Shown here in pieces: positions 62,853 through 64,000 of a DNA stretch of 64,000 bases (positions are counted from its first letter, which is position 1; each line of letters starts with the position of its first letter). Origin of the DNA: Rotaria sp. Silwood1 (lineage: Eukaryota; Rotifera; Eurotatoria; Philodinida; Philodinidae); contig CAJNOP010000491.1 of NCBI GenBank assembly GCA_905250075.1, positions 1 through 64,000 on the forward strand, read 5' to 3'. The notes under the pieces were generated by a model that saw only the letters and a list, made by a program, of their open reading frames with translations, made no database searches and had not been told where the DNA came from. The position numbers and the translations under genes are program-made.

Positions 62853-64000
62853 CTATCAAAAGTAAAATAAACCCGAAATACTAACAGACTATAGAAATAT
62901 ATCTATTAGAATATTCTTTTACACATAGAACAAATCATGTATTTATGACATGTCTCACACATCAAAACTTTAGAAATAGAATCCTGTGCAAATGAATATT
63001 TCTTAGCTTTGGACACCTATCGTATACAAAAGTCGTTGTAGTCTAATGTTAACGTTTTCTAATCGCTGTTTTGCCGTCTCTATTCGTCCCATATTTGAGA
63101 TGGACATATAGTGGTAAAATTTCAATTCCGTTAAATATTGTATAGTTTTCAAATATATTCTTTATCATCAATTCATCGTCCGGTGACTCATGAAAGTGCA
63201 CTCCAGTGCTTTCTTTTCTTCGCAGTAGCAAAAAAGCTCATTTTTATTGAATATCAAACCAAAGAACTAGACCTCTGCCCGTATTTCTTTTTATTTCTTT
63301 CTTTAAAACCAGTTCTTGAGTATTACAATTGTTATATTTCGAGTCAAAGTTCAAGACTGAGTCGATTCATGAAGATCTTTATTGTTTCAAATGGTTGCAC
63401 TTTTTCTCGAGTTTGCATCTGAAATTATAGTGTGTATTGAGATAAAAAAAGTGAAGGATTACAAAAATTGTAGAGATCTATATCAATAGACTCAAGTTTT
63501 CTATCCTGACCTTGAATATAACAATTTTATCAGATAAGAGCTAGATTTTGAAGATGAAAAATGAGAATTACAAGCAAAATTTTACCTATTTTGCCCCATA
63601 TTCGACAAAAGTGACTTTTCTCAGCAATGAGAAGGAAAAAATAATTGATGTCTACTTTTTTAACCCAATGTACGATGAATTAAAACAACTAAAATATTTC
63701 GCTTCATCACTTAAATAGAAAATCTAGGTAGGTTTACAAAAATGACTTATTAGTGATCCAAACCAAGATTAGAGAGGATCCGATTGTTAATACACTTTTT
63801 AGACTAAAACTGATTTCACATTGTTTTTACCATCAGTTTTTTGTGCTGAAGCAGAAAAAAGTATTTTCAGAAGCTATCTAGTATAGTGAAGTAAAAAAAA
63901 ATTGTATGATTTGAAAAAGATGTGTCTTTTAAGAAAAACGACACCGACAAAGTCTTTTAGGTTTTTCCGATAAAAGAGAGTGTTTTTAAGCGTTAAAAAC
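62853..64000. other. Right-edge region without a supported gene
   Basis: The missing 5' exon of the gene to the left may lie here. Short open frames at 63049-63231 (minus) and 63138-63422 (plus) overlap each other and resemble nothing I know. The remainder is AT-rich. Confidence 0.3.

Overview
The window is nuclear DNA of a small-genome invertebrate animal. It is AT-rich, its genes are split by many GT-AG introns (often only 45-70 nt, plus a few multi-kb ones), and its proteins are clearly metazoan: anoctamin, RZ-type RGS, TALE homeobox, Ku70, MCM6 and purine nucleoside phosphorylase. The compact genes, short introns and expanded ankyrin/U-box proteins would fit a rotifer-like spiralian, but no sequence here proves the species. 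Two 10-N assembly gaps are present (15106-15115 and 62409-62418).

Left third (0.8-21 kb), all minus strand: the 5' two thirds of an anoctamin gene (continuing off the left edge), PNP, XRCC6 (Ku70), MCM6 and an unrecognised two-exon gene. Another unrecognised gene (21.4-26.5 kb, plus strand) starts 273 bp away from the last one, divergently. PNP contains a 5-nt micro-exon that restores a conserved peptide. The introns of these genes carry most of the transposon remnants.

Middle (26-39 kb): 3 kb of low-complexity DNA leads into a plus-strand RZ-subfamily RGS gene, whose cysteine string and RGS box are both obvious. It also has what looks like an alternative long first exon spliced in the same phase. 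A small coiled-coil gene (minus) and a TALE homeobox gene (plus) follow as a divergent pair.

Right-centre (41-52 kb): three tandem minus-strand paralogues encode ankyrin-like repeats plus a C-terminal U-box, so they are probable E3 ubiquitin ligases. Two share an intron that cuts the U-box at exactly the same codon; the third has no intron in the U-box.

Right end (52-64 kb): mostly intergenic. It holds a large foldback element, the remains of a decayed multi-exon gene (55.8-59.1 kb), a LisH-domain gene with an NPAT-like N-terminus, and a Ser/Thr/Pro-rich unrecognised gene interrupted by an assembly gap.

Mobile DNA: at least six short non-autonomous elements have terminal inverted repeats. 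Most have YARNG-type ends and 8-bp target duplications, three of them perfect and one 7/8, which is the hAT superfamily signature. Five larger foldback (inverted-repeat) elements sit in introns or intergenic DNA. Several of the hAT-like elements carry GC-rich short-motif arrays just inside their ends, a different motif in each. The window shows no operon, CRISPR array or recognisable RNA gene.
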